Positions 24,105-32,130 of a DNA stretch of 64,000 nucleotides are shown here, one piece after another (positions within the stretch are counted from its first letter, which is position 1; the number at the start of each line of letters is the position of its first letter). The position numbers and the translations under genes were made by a program. This DNA comes from Streptomyces jeddahensis (lineage in GTDB: Bacteria > Actinomycetota > Actinomycetes > Streptomycetales > Streptomycetaceae). The DNA is taken from the NCBI RefSeq assembly GCF_001642995.1, contig NZ_LOHS01000072.1:1-64000 (forward strand), in the 5' to 3' direction. Under the pieces are notes generated by a model. It saw nothing but the letters and a program-made list of their open reading frames with translations, was not told where the DNA came from and did not search any database.

Positions 24105-26684
24105 CTAGTCAAACGCCTCGGGCTTCCTCGGGTAGTCGGCCGGCTTCTGCTTGGTGTAGACGACCTTGATCGGCAGGCCCTCTTCTCGAAACGCCTTCCG
24201 GGCGGCCTTGGCCACATCCGGGTTGGAGAAGTGCCATTCGATGGCACGGCCGCCGGCCGCGTCCACCTGCCGCTGTGCCTCAGCGACGAACTTCTCCTTG
24301 CCGGACTTCGTCAGCGTGCCCTTCTCGGATTGGGAGAGGTAGCTGTCGTAGCCGTTCTTGGCTTCCAGGAACGTCTGCCTGCTGGAGTCCCATCCGTCGT
24401 ACTCGACGTCCGGCACGCCCTCGTCGGGGTGTGGGACGACGTATTCCTTGCCCCGTACGGTGCCGGTGACCTGCTCCTGGTAGCGGAGCCAGGACTCGTT
24501 CGGCCAGTCGGGCTTGGGGTTGCGGTCGCGGCCGGCCCAGTAACCGTCGCCGTTGTCGGCGGAGCCGAGGGGCGGGTCGTTGAGGCTCTTGGTCCACTCC
24601 GACCGGTCGTAGTTGCGCGGGTCGGAGGTGTCGCCGTGCTCGGGCTCCGGGTACTGCTTCTTGTTCTTCTCCGCCTCGGCCGCGCGAGCCGGCTCCTCGG
24701 CCCGCTTCTTCGCCAGATAGGCATCCCGTTCCTGCTGGCGGGCCTCCTCCGCCTGCTTCTTGGCCTCCTCGTCGCAGCTCGCCTCGGCGAGGACGACGTA
24801 CGGAGAGGGCGATCCGCCTGCGGCGATGACCGTCGTTCCGGTGCCGGATGAGCCGGTGAGGCCGGGGCCTCCGCCGCCGTACGGAACGGTGAGACGGGGG
24901 GCGGAGATGGTGCAGCCGGACTCACGGGCATTCTTCTCGGCCTCGTCCGCCGCCTCGTCGGCCTCCTTCGCGGCCTTGCGCGCGCCCTCCACATCGCCCG
25001 CCTCAGCGGCCTTGCGTGCCTTCTCCGCCGCTTCGGCAGCGTCGTCGGCGAGCTTGCCCAGCTTGCCGAGTTTGGCCACCTTGCCAAGCTTCTGGACGAG
25101 CTTGACCTCGCCGTATCCGGGGATGGCGAGGGAGCCGATGTTCCAGATGACGGCGCTGACGGCGCGGGTCTCCTCGCCGTTGTCCCACTGGTCGCGGACC
25201 TCGTCGCCCACGAACATGTCGTCCAGGACCGTGATCCCGGTGTCCACCGACGCCCCGCCCCAGTCGGTCAGCGCGTCGAGGTAGTCACCCCTCTCCCACT
25301 TCTCGCCCGCATCCTTGGAGCCCTCCGACCACTGGTCGCCCAGCGAACTGCCGTAGTCCTTCAGGCCGTTCCAGGTGTCGACCGGGTGCATGACCGTTTC
25401 GAAGATGCCGGTGACCTCGCCCCAGAGGCCGTCGACGAACAGGCCCTGGCCGACCTGCTTGATCTCTTCGCCCGCGCAGCTGAAGAAGGCACCGAAGCCG
25501 GAGAAACAGCCCTCGTCGTCGCCTCCGTCGTCACCGCCCTGGTCACCGCCGTCGTCGCCGGAGCCGTCGTCGGTGGCCGTGTTCTGGTCGTACTGGGCTT
25601 CCTCGCTGGTGGTGTCGCCGGAGTCGCCGTCGGTGCCCTGCGAGGCGGATCCGTTCCCTCCGTCCTCGCCGCCGGTCTGGCCGGCGGTCTGGCCGGCGGT
25701 CTGGCCGCCGGTCTGGCCGCCGGTCTGGCCGCCGGTCTGGCCGCCCGAGCCTGAGCCGCCGGATCGGCTGTCACCAGTACCGCCGTTCCCGGTGCCACCG
25801 TTTCCTGTGCCACCGTCAGCCGTTCCGCCGTCCTCGGCGCCCTGGCCGCCGTTGTCCTGGCCGCCCTGGTCCTGGCCGGCGTCCGTGCCGCCGTCCGCAC
25901 CCGCGTCGGTTCCCCCATCGGCCCCCGCGTCCGTACCGCCGTCGGTTCCGCCGTCGGCTCCCCCGTCACCGCCCGTCTCGTCCGTGCCGTCCCCGGCCTG
26001 CACTGTGCCCTCGTCGCCACCGTTCCCGGCGGGGCAGTTCGTGCCCACGACCTCGCACACCGCCGCACGGAACCCGTCGGACACCCGACCGCCGACCCCG
26101 CTGAGCAGCAGCGCCACGATGATCGCGGCGACCAGCGAGATGAGCCCGACGTACTCGAGCGTCGACTGGCCCTCGCCGTTCCTCCACTTGATCATCCGGG
26201 CGAGCGAGAACGGACGGCGCTCCGCCCGGTCCCGATCGGGCAGCCGGAACCACTCCCGGCTCTCCGGACGAGTCAGGAACACGACAATCAAGATGGGCAA
26301 GAAGAGCTGCGTGAAGCCGCGCCCGGAGCCGTCGCCGAGATTGCCGATCGCGGCGACGATCAGCCACGCCTGCAGGGCGAGCAGACCTCGCCACACCCAC
26401 ACCCCGCCCGTCCACGACCGGCGGGCCAGCACCCAGCCGATCACGCCCGGCGCCGCCGCGAACACCAACTGACCGAGCAGCCAGCCGTCGACGGCGTCCA
26501 GCGATGCGCCGGTCAGCAGCAGACCGAGCCCGCCCACCACCGTGAACGCGAACAGCGTGTGGACGAGGACCAGTGCGACCAGCAGCGGTTTGGGCAGCTC
26601 CTGGCGACTTCCGCTCCCCGGCGACGACCATCCGCCGCCCCCGAACGCCGGAACGCCCCCGAACGCAGACATGCCACTCCTCAA
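24105..26684 (-). CDS. Pilin-motif polymorphic toxin 2 with Tox-REase-5-like domain
   Basis: 859 aa, same plan as toxin 1. Residues 1-163: about four membrane helices. 164-200: MIKWRNGEG/QSTLEYVGLI, Flp-type cleavage motif and helix, then CEVVGTNCP. About 205-390: a long Gly/Asp/Thr/Gln linker built from short repeats (GGTDAGAD, GGQT). About 395-600: conserved delivery region (CFSGFGAFFSC, IPGYGEVKLV, Ala/Glu/Lys helix, SGC.ISAPR). The C-terminal about 180 residues carry RYQEQVTGT...KEYVVPHPDEG and PDVEYDGWDSSRQTFLEAK, matching the restriction-endonuclease-fold toxin type 5 core (D and ExK). Followed by an Imm52-like gene. The role as an interbacterial nuclease toxin is inferred from the family; use of the Tad machine for export is a hypothesis. 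Confidence 0.82.
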   Translation of the reverse strand: MRSGMSAFGGVPAFGGGGWSSPGSGSRQELPKPLLVALVLVHTLFAFTVVGGLGLLLTGASLDAVDGWLLGQLVFAAAPGVIGWVLARRSWTGGVWVWRGLLALQAWLIVAAIGNLGDGSGRGFTQLFLPILIVVFLTRPESREWFRLPDRDRAERRPFSLARMIKWRNGEGQSTLEYVGLISLVAAIIVALLLSGVGGRVSDGFRAAVCEVVGTNCPAGNGGDEGTVQAGDGTDETGGDGGADGGTDGGTDAGADGGTDAGADGGTDAGQDQGGQDNGGQGAEDGGTADGGTGNGGTGNGGTGDSRSGGSGSGGQTGGQTGGQTGGQTAGQTAGQTGGEDGGNGSASQGTDGDSGDTTSEEAQYDQNTATDDGSGDDGGDQGGDDGGDDEGCFSGFGAFFSCAGEEIKQVGQGLFVDGLWGEVTGIFETVMHPVDTWNGLKDYGSSLGDQWSEGSKDAGEKWERGDYLDALTDWGGASVDTGITVLDDMFVGDEVRDQWDNGEETRAVSAVIWNIGSLAIPGYGEVKLVQKLGKVAKLGKLGKLADDAAEAAEKARKAAEAGDVEGARKAAKEADEAADEAEKNARESGCTISAPRLTVPYGGGGPGLTGSSGTGTTVIAAGGSPSPYVVLAEASCDEEAKKQAEEARQQERDAYLAKKRAEEPARAAEAEKNKKQYPEPEHGDTSDPRNYDRSEWTKSLNDPPLGSADNGDGYWAGRDRNPKPDWPNESWLRYQEQVTGTVRGKEYVVPHPDEGVPDVEYDGWDSSRQTFLEAKNGYDSYLSQSEKGTLTKSGKEKFVAEAQRQVDAAGGRAIEWHFSNPDVAKAARKAFREEGLPIKVVYTKQKPADYPRKPEAFD
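25666..25972. repeat. Tandem repeats encoding the toxin 2 linker
   Basis: Within the toxin 2 gene two blocks of short tandem repeats are visible on the + strand: about seven copies of a 12-bp unit, GGTCTGGCCGCC or GGTCTGGCCGGC (25674-25745), and imperfect 18-24-bp units with GTCGGTTCCGCC/GCCCCCGCGTCC-like content (25876-25972). They encode GGQT/AGQT and GGTDAGAD peptides, and probably vary in number between strains. Confidence 0.8.
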
Positions 26685-27243
26685 CTCGCCGGTCAGGAGG
26701 ATCAGTTCAGGGGCAGGGCACCCAAGGATGCGGCTGAGGGGTTGTGCACTGCGAAGGGCCGACCGCTCCCGAACGCATCATGCGCGACCGAGCTCCGTCG
26801 TGGTCAGGACGGTGACCCACGCATGCTCCCCCAGATCCCCCTCGTCGATCCGAGCTCCGAACGTAACGTTCCGTCGCCTCATGCCGCATGGGCCCACGGG
26901 CCCAAATCAGGGGCCCAGTCGCCCTATTCGGCACCCGGGTTGAGATGCCATGCGCCCGACGCCGCGCCACCGAGGCCGGGTCGGCGGCCTCGCTCAGCAC
27001 GAAGAGCAGGACGCGCGCCGCCACAACGGTGCGACCTAGCGAGGCGGCGTCTCCGCACCGAAGGCAATTGTGTTCTCCGCCTCAGGGATCCGACCGCCGA
27101 GGCCACATTCTCGCAGGTCAGAGATCCTCAGCCACAAGCCGCCCTGAGACTTCGACAGCACTTACCCCCTGTGTTCGCCGCCGCCCTGGTGGTTGTCCAC
27201 AGGAGGTGGGGTCCGTGTCCATGGGGAGTGCGAGCGTGGGGGC
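26685..27243. other. Leader and upstream region of toxin 2
   Basis: 559 bp without a supported gene. It contains the Tad-regulon promoter at 26860-26919; if that drives toxin 2, the mRNA has a leader of about 170 nt, unlike toxin 1. The region 26930-27190 is uniform, with no recognisable coding or dyad, and precedes the AbiEi-like fragment. Confidence 0.5.
26860..26919 (-). promoter_or_regulatory. Tad-regulon promoter, toxin 2
   Basis: Read leftward: TGGGCCC, 5 nt, TTGGGCCC-N2-GGGCCCATG (ending at 26887), 21 nt, TACGTT (26865-26860). The hexamer and its 21-nt spacing are identical to those of the flp promoter. It lies about 175 bp upstream of the toxin 2 start. Confidence 0.6.
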
Positions 27244-27444
27244 ATGCGGGGATTGCGGGATATCGCTCTGGGCGGGCTGCTGTTGACATCGTGGGCCGTG
27301 GACGCGGGGTGGTCGCGTGCCTCTGTCTTTCGGCGCTTGAAGGAGGAGGGGTGGAGCTCGCTCGGCGGGAGCGTTTGGGCGGAGCCGGGGGTCCGGCCGG
27401 ACTTTCCGATACGGCTGCGGGCGGTACAGCTCGCCGCACACTGA
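27244..27444 (+). pseudogene. AbiEi-like antitoxin N-terminal fragment
   Basis: A 66-codon frame encodes LLLTSWAVDAGWSRASVFRR, then LKEEGWSSLGGSVWAEPGV and LRAVQLAAH. This is the pattern of the N-terminal winged-helix of AbiEi-family type IV antitoxins (helix, then a basic wing with W..L..GVW..PG). It stops right after this segment, while family members are several times longer, and no nucleotidyltransferase toxin follows. It may be a remnant or a small stand-alone DNA-binding protein. The stop is 39 bp before the next gene. Confidence 0.5.
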
Positions 27445-27483
27445 AACCTGCCCAGCGGATCATGTGACTACTAGGCTGTGCCG

Positions 27484-28257
27484 ATGGAACGCGTAACCGA
27501 CGTGACCGAGAGCTTCGCCCAGTCCGCAGATCGGGACCAGGTGAACGATTACGACAGTTTCGCCGAGGCGTACTCGGCGGAGAACGAGAACAACCTCGTG
27601 AACGCGTACTACGAGCGGCCCGCGATGTTGACCCTCGCCGGAGACGTGGCCGGCCGTCGGATCCTGGACGCCGGTTGCGGCTCGGGCCCCCTGTCCGCTG
27701 CACTCCGCGACCGCGGTGCGATCGTCACCGGCATCGACGCCAGCGCCGGGATGCTGACGTTGGCAAGGCGGCGGCTCGGTGACGACGTAGCCCTGCACCT
27801 GGTCGACCTGAGCGACCGCCTGCCATTCGACGACGGTGCGTTCGACGACGTGGTCGCGTCGCTGGTGCTGCACTACCTGGAGGACTGGGGGCCGACGCTG
27901 GCCGAGTTGCGGCGAGTGCTCAGGCCCGGCGGCCGGCTGATCGCGTCGGTGGACCACCCTTTCGTGGCCTACACGCACCGGGATCCTCGACCCGACTACT
28001 TTGCGACCACGGCCTATACCTTCGACTGGATGCTCGGCGGGCAGTCCACCCCGATGCGGCTCTGGCGCAAGCCGTTGCACGCGATGATCGATGCCTTCAC
28101 CACCGCCGGGTTCCGCATTGCCGTCATCGGCGAGCCGCAGCCCGACCCGGCCGCCCGTGAACTGTTCCCCGACGGCTTCCATGACCTTTCGACCAAACCC
28201 TGCTTCCTGTTCTTCGTCGTCGAGGTACCGCCTTCGGCTACCGGCTCGGACGACTAA
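27484..28257 (+). CDS. Class I SAM-dependent methyltransferase
   Basis: 257 aa from the ATG at 27484. A complete methyltransferase_11-type domain: RILDAGCGSGPLSAALRDRG (motif I, about residues 60-79), VTGIDASAGMLTLARRRLG (motif II), LPFDDGAFDDVVASLVLHYL (motif IV) and LRRVLRPGGRLIASVDHPF. The C-terminal half (DYFATTAYTFDWML) is typical of small-molecule methyltransferases. Substrate unknown. Stands alone between the toxin 2 region and a regulatory set. Confidence 0.9.
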   Translation: MERVTDVTESFAQSADRDQVNDYDSFAEAYSAENENNLVNAYYERPAMLTLAGDVAGRRILDAGCGSGPLSAALRDRGAIVTGIDASAGMLTLARRRLGDDVALHLVDLSDRLPFDDGAFDDVVASLVLHYLEDWGPTLAELRRVLRPGGRLIASVDHPFVAYTHRDPRPDYFATTAYTFDWMLGGQSTPMRLWRKPLHAMIDAFTTAGFRIAVIGEPQPDPAARELFPDGFHDLSTKPCFLFFVVEVPPSATGSDD

Positions 28258-28298
28258 GCGGTTTCGGCGAAGTTCGCTGCGGTTTGCGCCCCTCTACG

Positions 28299-28808
28299 TC
28301 ACCTACGGCGCCGCAGATGCGATCCCGCGTAAGCGCGGGCGCCCTCCCTCGGCAGTACCGCCCACATCCGCGTACCGCCCGTCGGTTCCCGTGCCTCCCC
28401 GGAGCCCCAGTCGCCGCCGCACGCCCGGACCACGCAGGCCAGCAGCCGCAGGTCCGCCCTGCGCCGCGCCTCGCATGCCGCCGCCAGGCGCGGGTGCGTA
28501 TGGCGAGGGTGCCCGTCGTAGACGATCACCCTCAGCGCGCCCTCCCGGTAGCGCAGCGATACGTACACCTCCGCGGTGGGCGTGAACCGGCAGGCGCAGG
28601 CCGCTAGTTCGCCCACCACCTGCACCGCCGCGTCCGTCACGTCCTGCAGGCCGTGGGCCTGCAGCATCGTGCGCGCCGCGGCCCTCGCGACCGCCGGGCT
28701 CGCGGGCGCGGCGGGGAGGGTGAGGCTGTACGCCAGCGTTTCCGGGGTCGGCGGTGTTGTGGGTTCTACGGGGGTCGGGCTCGGGCAGGACGAGATGGTT
28801 ACGGACAC
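28299..28808 (-). CDS. ATP-binding regulatory protein (HATPase_c_2, RsbW-like)
   Basis: 169 aa from the GTG at 28808 (GAGGGA upstream). It has a degenerate GHKL fold: ARAAARTMLQAHGL, DAAVQVVGELAACACRF (N-box region, lacking the usual TNAxxH), LRVIVYDGHPRHTHP and GDWGSGEAREPTGGTRMWAVLP (G2-like box). In Streptomyces such proteins occur with XRE/DUF5753 and DUF397 proteins, as in the whiJ/abaA-like sets, and the divergent gene here is that HTH protein. Probable protein-protein regulator; kinase activity doubtful given the missing N-box residues. Confidence 0.8.
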   Translation of the reverse strand: MSVTISSCPSPTPVEPTTPPTPETLAYSLTLPAAPASPAVARAAARTMLQAHGLQDVTDAAVQVVGELAACACRFTPTAEVYVSLRYREGALRVIVYDGHPRHTHPRLAAACEARRRADLRLLACVVRACGGDWGSGEAREPTGGTRMWAVLPREGARAYAGSHLRRRR

Positions 28809-28995
28809 GGCGACTCCCTCTGGGGTGCGGTGATCGTTGAGCGGTGGTGTCTTCACGTCTGCGCGCGACCGGTGGCCTGTCTCCCTGGCGCGGGGCTGCC
28901 CCTCCCAGGGCAGGAGGTTGCGGGCAGGCTCGCGCGATGCGCTTCCGGTTGCGGAATGCGTAAGCGTCGCGTTACTCACTGTAGAGCACCGCGGA

Positions 28996-29007
28996 GTACA
29001 TGTACTA
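28996..29007. promoter_or_regulatory. Perfect palindrome in the WhiJ-like divergent promoter region
   Basis: AGTACATGTACT is a perfect 12-bp palindrome in the 289-bp region between the leftward ATPase gene and the rightward HTH gene, about 91 bp before the HTH start. It is a natural candidate for the operator of the XRE-family regulator. The rest of the interval shows no other dyad. Confidence 0.45.
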
Positions 29008-29097
29008 CCGATTCGCCGAAGTCGGCTTCGGTCGCGGTGGACCGGCCATGGAGTACGGAGGCAGACTGAGCCCGTCGCCGGTCGGACAGGAGGGCTG

Positions 29098-29949
29098 ATG
29101 GCGCCGAGAAGTACCCCAACTGAGCGTCAACGGCGCCTCGGTACGGAGTTGCGCAAGATGCGCATGGCCGCCGGGATGACCACGGAGTACGCAGCCGGGC
29201 TGCTGGGCGTTCCACGCACGAACGTGCCCAACATGGAGTCCGGCCGCTCCGGCATCAGTCCCGAGCGCGTACGCACGCTGGCGAGCAACTACGGCTGTGT
29301 GGACCAGGCGCTCGTCGACGCTCTGGCCGCCATGGCCGCCGAGCGGGACAAGGGCTGGTGGGAGCGGTATCGGGGCCAACTCCCCGTCAGCTTCCTGGAC
29401 ATCGCCGAGATGGAGTGGCACGCCAGGCGTCTGAGGATCGCTGTGACCGTGCACCTGCCGGGCCTGCTCCAGACCGAGGATCACGCGCGCGCGGTGTTCG
29501 AGGCCGTGATCCCGCCTCTGCCGTCAGCCGACGTCGACGTACGGGTGGCGCATCGCATGGACCGGCAGCAGGTACTCGACCGACCTGAGCCACCGGTCCT
29601 CGACGTCATCGTCCACGAGGCCGCCCTGCGCATGGAGTTCGGCGGTGCGGCCGTGGCCCGGCGGCAGTTGGAGCATCTGCTGCGCATGTCGGAGCGCGAG
29701 GCCGTGGCCGTTCGGGTCATCCCGTTCAAGGCGGGCGGCTTCCCGGGGGCGGGCCAGTCGGTCGTGTACGTCGACGCGGTCGTACCCCAACTGGACACCG
29801 TCGAGCTCGACAGCACGCACGGCCCCGAGTTCATCGACTCGGAGATGCAGCTGCGCAAGTACCGGGCCCAGCTCGACGCGGCGGAGTCCGTGGCGCTGTC
29901 CCCGGACGCCTCACGCACATTCATCCGCGCTCTCGCCGACGACCTCTAG
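29098..29949 (+). CDS. XRE-family HTH regulator with DUF5753 (WhiJ-like)
   Basis: 283 aa from the ATG at 29098, with AGGAGGG 4-9 bp upstream. An N-terminal Cro/CI-type helix-turn-helix (LGTELRKMRMAAGMTTEYAA, then GVPRTNVPNMESGRSGISPE) precedes the DUF5753 domain (HLPGLLQTEDHARAVFEAVIPP...HEAALRM...LLRMSEREAVAVRVIPF...QLDTVELD). In Streptomyces this type pairs with a small DUF397 protein and often an RsbW-like ATPase to control developmental or stress genes. All three are present here (28299, 29098, 29958). Confidence 0.93.
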   Translation: MAPRSTPTERQRRLGTELRKMRMAAGMTTEYAAGLLGVPRTNVPNMESGRSGISPERVRTLASNYGCVDQALVDALAAMAAERDKGWWERYRGQLPVSFLDIAEMEWHARRLRIAVTVHLPGLLQTEDHARAVFEAVIPPLPSADVDVRVAHRMDRQQVLDRPEPPVLDVIVHEAALRMEFGGAAVARRQLEHLLRMSEREAVAVRVIPFKAGGFPGAGQSVVYVDAVVPQLDTVELDSTHGPEFIDSEMQLRKYRAQLDAAESVALSPDASRTFIRALADDL

Positions 29950-29957
29950 GAGAACCC

Positions 29958-30149
29958 GTGCCCGACATCAGCTGGGAAGCGCCCTTCTGCGGGGAAGGCG
30001 CCAACTGCTTCCGCATAGGCACCGACGGCGACGGCAACGCCTACATCGCCGTCGCCGGTCACGAGGACCACTACGTCACCGACACCCGGGAAGCCCTCCG
30101 TACTCTCATCCGGGACATCAAGGCGGGGAAGGCCGACCACCTGCTGTAG
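29958..30149 (+). CDS. DUF397 domain protein
   Basis: 63 aa, starting 8 bp after the HTH stop with AGGAG overlapping the previous stop region, so co-translated. The DUF397 pattern is weakly visible: an early W, ISWEAPFCGEGANCFRIGTD, then YIAVAGHEDHYVTDTREALR and LIRDIKAGKADHL. It is a likely partner of the upstream HTH protein, in the manner of WhiJ-associated small proteins. Confidence 0.85.
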   Translation: MPDISWEAPFCGEGANCFRIGTDGDGNAYIAVAGHEDHYVTDTREALRTLIRDIKAGKADHLL

Positions 30150-30173
30150 GGCGTCGCCCGCTACGCATGGCAC

Positions 30174-30209
30174 GAGGCCGGTCCCGCGTCGTGGCGCGGG
30201 ACCGGCCTC
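30174..30209. terminator. Strong bidirectional hairpin
   Basis: A perfect 15-bp stem, GAGGCCGGTCCCGCG (30174-30188) with CGCGGGACCGGCCTC (30195-30209), with a 6-nt loop, sits between convergent DUF397 (ends 30149) and the OmpA-like gene (ends 30225). It terminates the flp operon. Confidence 0.9.
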
Positions 30210-30224
30210 GGCTGTGGGGGGTGG

Positions 30225-30857
30225 TCAGCTTTCGGGGCGGGGGAAGGACACCTCGACCCGTCGGTTCTTCTTGCGGCCGTCCTCGGTCGAGTTGTCCGCG
30301 ATCGGGTACCGCTCGCCGTATCCGCGGACCTCGAACGTGATGTCCATGCCGTCGAGTTCCTTGGCCAGCACGTTGTGTACGGCCTCGGCGCGCTGCTTCG
30401 ACAGGACGTCACCGTGGGCCGAGGAGCCCAGGTTGTCGGTGAAGCCGAAGACCCGGACCGTCGTGGCCTTCTGCTTCTTAATCTCGTCGGCGATGGCCGA
30501 GATCCGCGACGTCGCCTGGCTGCTCAGCTTCGCGCTGTCCTTGCCGAACAGCACCTCGGACTGAAGCGCGAACTTCACATCCGAGTTGGTGTCCTCTCGG
30601 CGCTCCTCGCCGTCCAGGTCCTCGACCACCGACTTGATGTCGAGCACCTTGGGCGCGGCGAGCGTCGCGCCGTCGGGCAGCTTCAGGTCGGGGTCGTTGC
30701 CGTCGACCTCGACGGGGGCCGCTGCCGAAGCGGACGGGTACGGGTCGTCGTCGGCCAAGGCGTTCGGCGCGGCGAAGAGGCCGAACGCCAGCGCCCCGGC
30801 GACGACCGCGACCGCCGTCCGCACGCCGGCCCTCTGGGTGCAGGTGGCGGCGCTCAT
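30225..30857 (-). CDS. OmpA-like (OmpA/MotB domain) secreted protein of the flp operon
   Basis: 210 aa. A Sec signal (VRTAVAVVAGALAFGLFAAPNALA) is followed by an acidic linker and a C-terminal OmpA/MotB peptidoglycan-binding domain: SEVLFGKDSAKLSSQATSRI, VRVFGFTDNLGSSAHGDVLS, LSKQRAEAVHNVL and RGYGERYPIADN...KKNRRVEV. Its start codon overlaps the stop of the lipoprotein gene (TGATG). Domain function: noncovalent binding to peptidoglycan. Its place as the last gene of the Flp pilin operon suggests it anchors the pilus or secretion apparatus to the wall. Confidence 0.88.
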   Translation of the reverse strand: MSAATCTQRAGVRTAVAVVAGALAFGLFAAPNALADDDPYPSASAAAPVEVDGNDPDLKLPDGATLAAPKVLDIKSVVEDLDGEERREDTNSDVKFALQSEVLFGKDSAKLSSQATSRISAIADEIKKQKATTVRVFGFTDNLGSSAHGDVLSKQRAEAVHNVLAKELDGMDITFEVRGYGERYPIADNSTEDGRKKNRRVEVSFPRPES

Positions 30858-31450
30858 CAGGAGATCTCAATCGTCGCGTTGGGGAAGCCCGGGAACTGCA
30901 GGTCGACCGAGGTGGTCGACTCGGGCGGGGCCGGGAACTGGGCGAAGAAGGTCATGCCTTCGCCGGCATCGATGCTGGGGTCATAGCCCGTCGTCGTAAG
31001 CGGCCGGTTATCGGTGTCGCGAAGCACGTAATAACGCTTCTTCTCCTTGGAGTCCACCAACGTCATTCCCGCTAGCGAGTTGCCAGCGGCCGCCACGTCC
31101 TTCTCCAGCCCGTTCCATTGAACCGGGATGGTGTACGTGTCCTGGCTGGTGTTCTTGAACTCACCACTCACAGTGACGAATCCGCCGCTGTCGCGCTTGG
31201 CCTCGTGGATGACCATGTCGATGCCCTTGTCGCCCTTGAGCGTCGCGATGGTCTTGCTGGTGTCGGGCACGGTGTTTCCGCTGCCGCTGTTGCCGCTCTT
31301 GCCCGTGTCCTGGCTGGCGCTCGACGTGGACGTCGCCTTCGTGCCCCCGTCGTCGCCCCCGCCGCACGCCGTCGCCGTGAAGGCGAGAGCCGCGGCGACA
31401 AGAGTGGACGCTGCGGCCCGACGAAGGCGCCTCGCGTGCCGAATACTCAT
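30857..31450 (-). CDS. Secreted lipoprotein of the flp operon
   Basis: 197 aa with a lipoprotein signal: basic start, RRAAASTLVAAALAFTATAC, then GGG (lipobox Cys near residue 29). A Ser/Gly/Thr linker precedes an immunoglobulin-like domain with VTVSGEFKNTSQDTYTIPVQW and FFAQFPAPPESTTSVDLQFPG, resembling DUF4352/TRAF-like extracellular beta domains. The segment 30950-31120 is AT-richer than its neighbours. It overlaps the OmpA-like gene by one base and follows the TadG-like gene by 29 bp. Probably an accessory component on the outer face of the membrane. Confidence 0.82.
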   Translation of the reverse strand: MSIRHARRLRRAAASTLVAAALAFTATACGGGDDGGTKATSTSSASQDTGKSGNSGSGNTVPDTSKTIATLKGDKGIDMVIHEAKRDSGGFVTVSGEFKNTSQDTYTIPVQWNGLEKDVAAAGNSLAGMTLVDSKEKKRYYVLRDTDNRPLTTTGYDPSIDAGEGMTFFAQFPAPPESTTSVDLQFPGFPNATIEIS

Positions 31451-31479
31451 GAGTGGTGTTCCTTTGCGCTCGTTCGTGG

Positions 31480-32130
31480 TCAGTTGTCGGCCAGTCGGAC
31501 GGTGAAAAGGTCCGCCATGTCCGGAAGGAGGTCCAGATTCTTCGGGTCGATGGGCCAGTCCTTGCCGTCGCAGACGATCTTCCCCGGCGAAGGCTTCGTG
31601 CCATTGCCATTGCCATTGCCATTACCGGGCGGGTCGGCGTCCTCGTTCGGCTGGAACTGGCACCGCGGCTCGACCACGGCTGTGGCCGTCGCCTTCGCGT
31701 GCTTGTTCTCCGTGCCGGGGAGGATGGTGTCGCCCATCGACTTCTTGGAGACGAGGTTGACGGTGAATCCCCAGCGCCCATCGTTGAGCTGGGCGCAGGT
31801 CACCTTGTCCGGGTCCAGTTCCGCGTCGTTCAGCTCGGCGAAACGGGCTGCGGCCTGGCAGCCGTTGTACGTGCCGATCTGGTTGCCGTTGAGGATGTCC
31901 TGGAGGTAGCCGCCGTCGAGGATGTTCTGCAGAAAGCCGTTCCGCAGCTGGTCCCTGGACTCCTGTGCCGCCGCCAGGGCGGCGGCGTCGGCCGCTGACT
32001 GAGTGCCGTTGCGCGCCGCGTCGGCTTTGCCGAACGCGAAGAACAAGAACGCGAGAAAGAGCAGACCGACCACCGCTGTGATGTACAGCGGTGCGGCCTG
32101 CCCTTTTTCGCAGCGAGCCGTCCCAGGCAT
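31480..32130 (-). CDS. TadG-like pilus assembly protein (TadE/G family)
   Basis: 216 aa from the ATG at 32130, which overlaps the flp stop codon (TGATG). A short basic leader ending CEKG/QAAPLYITAVVGLLFLAFLF resembles the pseudopilin motif, but the Glu at +5 is Leu. The membrane helix is followed by DAARNGTQSAADAAALAAAQ, the hallmark of TadG-like/Flp pilus-assembly proteins (PF13400 type). The C-terminal extracellular part has two Cys-containing segments and a Gly-Asn repeat, GNGNGNGNG. Translationally coupled to flp. Confidence 0.85.
   Translation of the reverse strand: MPGTARCEKGQAAPLYITAVVGLLFLAFLFFAFGKADAARNGTQSAADAAALAAAQESRDQLRNGFLQNILDGGYLQDILNGNQIGTYNGCQAAARFAELNDAELDPDKVTCAQLNDGRWGFTVNLVSKKSMGDTILPGTENKHAKATATAVVEPRCQFQPNEDADPPGNGNGNGNGTKPSPGKIVCDGKDWPIDPKNLDLLPDMADLFTVRLADN

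Noticed and set aside
25666..25972. Possible CRISPR array (regular short repeats)
   Set aside because: Repeats are in-frame with the toxin 2 gene, have no unique spacers and encode a low-complexity linker.
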